In this document: positions 3,850 to 5,012 of the stretch, one piece after another
How positions within the stretch are numbered: the stretch's first letter is position 1
Layout of the letters: every line of letters begins with the position of its first letter
Source: Methanobacteriota archaeon
GTDB taxonomy: Archaea > Thermoplasmatota > Poseidoniia > Poseidoniales > Poseidoniaceae
Assembly (NCBI GenBank): GCA_002694585.1
Contig: NZMM01000056.1
Coordinates: forward strand, 1-5,012
Direction: 5' to 3'
DNA: 5,012 nt
The notes under the pieces: model-generated
The model's database searches: none
The model's input: the letters and a program-made list of their open reading frames with translations, nothing else
Told to the model about the DNA's origin: nothing
Translations under genes and position numbers: made by a program

Positions 3850-5012
3850 TCAGGACGTGGACGGTGGGCCACTTGGAGGGCCCGAAGGCGGACCGCTTGG
3901 AGGTCCTGATGGTGGCCCGGAAGGTGGTCCAGATGGCGGACCGTTTGGAGGACCTGAAGGTGGCCCGGACGGTGGTCCAGTTGGCGGACCGCTCGGAGGC
4001 CCTGACGCAGGACCGCTCGGTGGGCCGGAGGGCGGTCCTGACGGAGGCCCAGACGGTGGACCAGCAGGAGGGCCGGAGGGCGGTCCTGAGGGAGGTCCGG
4101 ACGGTGGTCCGGACGGCGGACCGCTCGAGGGGCCTGAAGGAGGAGCAGATGGAGGAGTGGGCGGAGGGGTTGGCGCCACGTCAACAGGAGCGGGTGTCGG
4201 CGGTGCTTCAGGTGCGGTCACAGGCTCCTTTGGCGTCGGCGTGACGGGGGCGAGCAAAGGGTCTGCAGCAGGGGGTGCCTCGGGCTGCGGGGCCGTCGGG
4301 GAAGGTGAAGACGTGACCGGTGCCAGCAAGGGATCTGCGGTTGGCAGCGGCGCTTCGACCAGCGGAGTCGGCGCGGAAGCGCCACCGGCCCATGGCGGGG
4401 TCTTCGGGCCTTCCTCCTCAGCATGACCAAAGGTGCCTGCAGCACGGATGGTGGTGGCACCGCCTTCGGCGTTTTCAGCGCTAAAGCTCGTCATCTGGAC
4501 GCTTGATGCATCGATGAGCCCGCGTTCGGCCACTTGTCCGAACTCTTCAAGTTGGCCTTCAAAGGCACCCGAAAAGAGGCTGGAGCCCATGGCGTTGGCG
4601 AGTTTACGCCCTTTGGGCGCTTCGTACTCCATGTCGCATGCATAGGGGCCGAGATCGAGCGAACCTGACATGGTGTTGGCCGTAAGGGACCACTCGCCAT
4701 GATCGAGGTGAAGATGGAAGCGGAGGCTGCGTTGCGCACCTGGTCCAAGTGAACTGATGGGCACCAATGGGCCGACTTCCTTGCCCTCGGAGGTGACCAC
4801 GCGGACGTCGACGCCGCCAAGCGGAACGGCTGCCTCGTTGATCAACACCACTTCGATGTCGAGCACGTCCTCGTCGTCATCGTCAATCTCCATTCGGACG
4901 GACTGAAGCCTGGCTTCGATGGAGGCCACGCGCGCGCTGTGTTCCTCCGCCATGCGGCGAGAGAAGGCCACGCCGTACTTGAATGCGGTGCTGATGGGCC
5001 TCACCGAAGGCC
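3850..5012 (-). CDS. Beta-domain protein with long Pro/Ser/Gly repeat tail, 5' partial
   Basis: The frame is open to the right window edge, so the true start may lie outside; a GTG at 5004 (384 residues) and an ATG at 4953 are internal candidates. Numbered from the GTG, residues 5-37 form a basic/acidic helix (FSRRMAEEHSARVASIEARL), 39-51 an acidic patch (EIDDDDEDVLDIE), and about 47-110 a likely beta-sandwich of CARDB/Ig type, with alternating strands, NEAAVPLGGVDVRV and a LGPGAQRSLRF turn. Residues 111-198 are mixed. A Pro/Ala/Thr linker (200-287) carries two copies of ADPLLAPVT. Residues 288-379 are 23 tandem PPSG-like units ending in PPSTS. No membrane segment, cell-wall anchor or signal peptide is visible, although a signal could precede the window. 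The gene opens the visible operon, 15 bases before the 91-residue protein gene. I do not recognise the family; a scaffold or partner-binding role for the disordered tail is inference. Confidence 0.85.
   Translation of the reverse strand, partial: PSVRPISTAFKYGVAFSRRMAEEHSARVASIEARLQSVRMEIDDDDEDVLDIEVVLINEAAVPLGGVDVRVVTSEGKEVGPLVPISSLGPGAQRSLRFHLHLDHGEWSLTANTMSGSLDLGPYACDMEYEAPKGRKLANAMGSSLFSGAFEGQLEEFGQVAERGLIDASSVQMTSFSAENAEGGATTIRAAGTFGHAEEEGPKTPPWAGGASAPTPLVEAPLPTADPLLAPVTSSPSPTAPQPEAPPAADPLLAPVTPTPKEPVTAPEAPPTPAPVDVAPTPPPTPPSAPPSGPSSGPPSGPPSGPPSGPPSGPPAGPPSGPPSGPPSGPPSGPASGPPSGPPTGPPSGPPSGPPNGPPSGPPSGPPSGPPSGPPSGPPSGPPSTS
3890..3985 (-). repeat. Two adjacent 48-bp copies nested in the PPSG array
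   Basis: Bases 3890-3937 and 3938-3985 match at 43 of 48 positions by direct comparison, far more than other neighbouring 12-bp units. A third partial copy begins at 3986. This marks a segmental duplication of four units (16 residues) after the basic array had diverged. Confidence 0.8.
4022..4117 (-). repeat. Second pair of 48-bp copies in the PPSG array
   Basis: Bases 4022-4069 and 4070-4117 match at about 40 of 48 positions, with nearly all differences in the last third. The copy length is the same as in the pair at 3890-3985, but the phase and silent-site pattern differ, which suggests a separate duplication of four units. Confidence 0.7.
4240..4338 (-). repeat. Duplicated ADPLLAPVT segment in the linker
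   Basis: The nine-residue peptide ADPLLAPVT is encoded at 4312-4338 and again at 4240-4266, 72 bp apart. The two DNA copies differ at five of 27 positions, all silent, so the peptide is conserved. It is the only hydrophobic patch in the Pro/Ala/Thr linker and could be a short binding motif. Confidence 0.75.

Larger units (their letters stand above)
3868..4143 (-). repeat. 23 x 12-bp tandem repeat encoding PPSG units
   Basis: The 276-bp array encodes 23 four-residue units with no interruption. Eighteen read PPSG; the variants are PSSG, PPAG, PASG, PPTG and PPNG. The DNA units differ at many third positions, and all six serine codons (TCA, TCC, TCG, TCT, AGC, AGT) are used for the serine position, so the protein pattern is far better kept than the DNA pattern. 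The period of four residues rules out collagen-type Gly-X-Y. Confidence 0.95.

Noticed and set aside
3868..4143. CRISPR-like or collagen-like array
   Set aside because: The units are contiguous 12-bp repeats without spacers and lie in a coding frame; the residue period is four, not three.
3758..4426. Plus-strand open frame with GGPEGGPDGGP repeats
   Set aside because: It is the antisense of the PPSG array; a stop-free 12-bp repeat stays open in more than one frame. The minus-strand frame has the folded N-terminal domain, operon spacing and silent-site pattern.

Overview
The window looks like a GC-rich euryarchaeal genome fragment. The best taxonomic clues are an archaeal-type pilin with the class III signal motif AVSPVIATILMVAITVVLAG, a type II (archaeal/eukaryotic) methionine aminopeptidase, short leaderless-style spacing with a TATA-like box, and tightly overlapping genes. 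Acidic surface protein composition and the overall gene style resemble marine Thermoplasmatota (Marine Group II / Poseidoniales), but that placement is inference.

Layout: bases 1-948 (+) hold the 3' part of a membrane-associated family 2 glycosyltransferase. It converges on a single minus-strand gene for an acidic type IV pilin-like protein (1042-1554); the 93-base gap between them carries several short hairpins. A 410-base gene-free stretch (1555-1964) follows. It holds the probable pilin promoter, an AT-rich patch, and several inverted repeats that may end the transcript arriving from the right.

Bases 1965-5012 are one minus-strand cluster read from right to left: a large protein with a proline/serine/glycine repeat tail (5' end outside the window), a 91-residue protein I do not recognise, a TsaC/Sua5-type threonylcarbamoyl-AMP synthase, and methionine aminopeptidase. 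Gaps are 15 and 5 bases, then a 4-base ATGA overlap, so the cluster is almost certainly one operon. Two members act on the translation apparatus: t6A37 tRNA modification and removal of the initiator methionine. The two uncharacterised members are therefore the most interesting content. The repeat tail is 23 tandem four-residue units whose DNA has diverged at silent sites while the protein pattern is kept.

No RNA gene, CRISPR array, insertion sequence or complete new defence system is visible.
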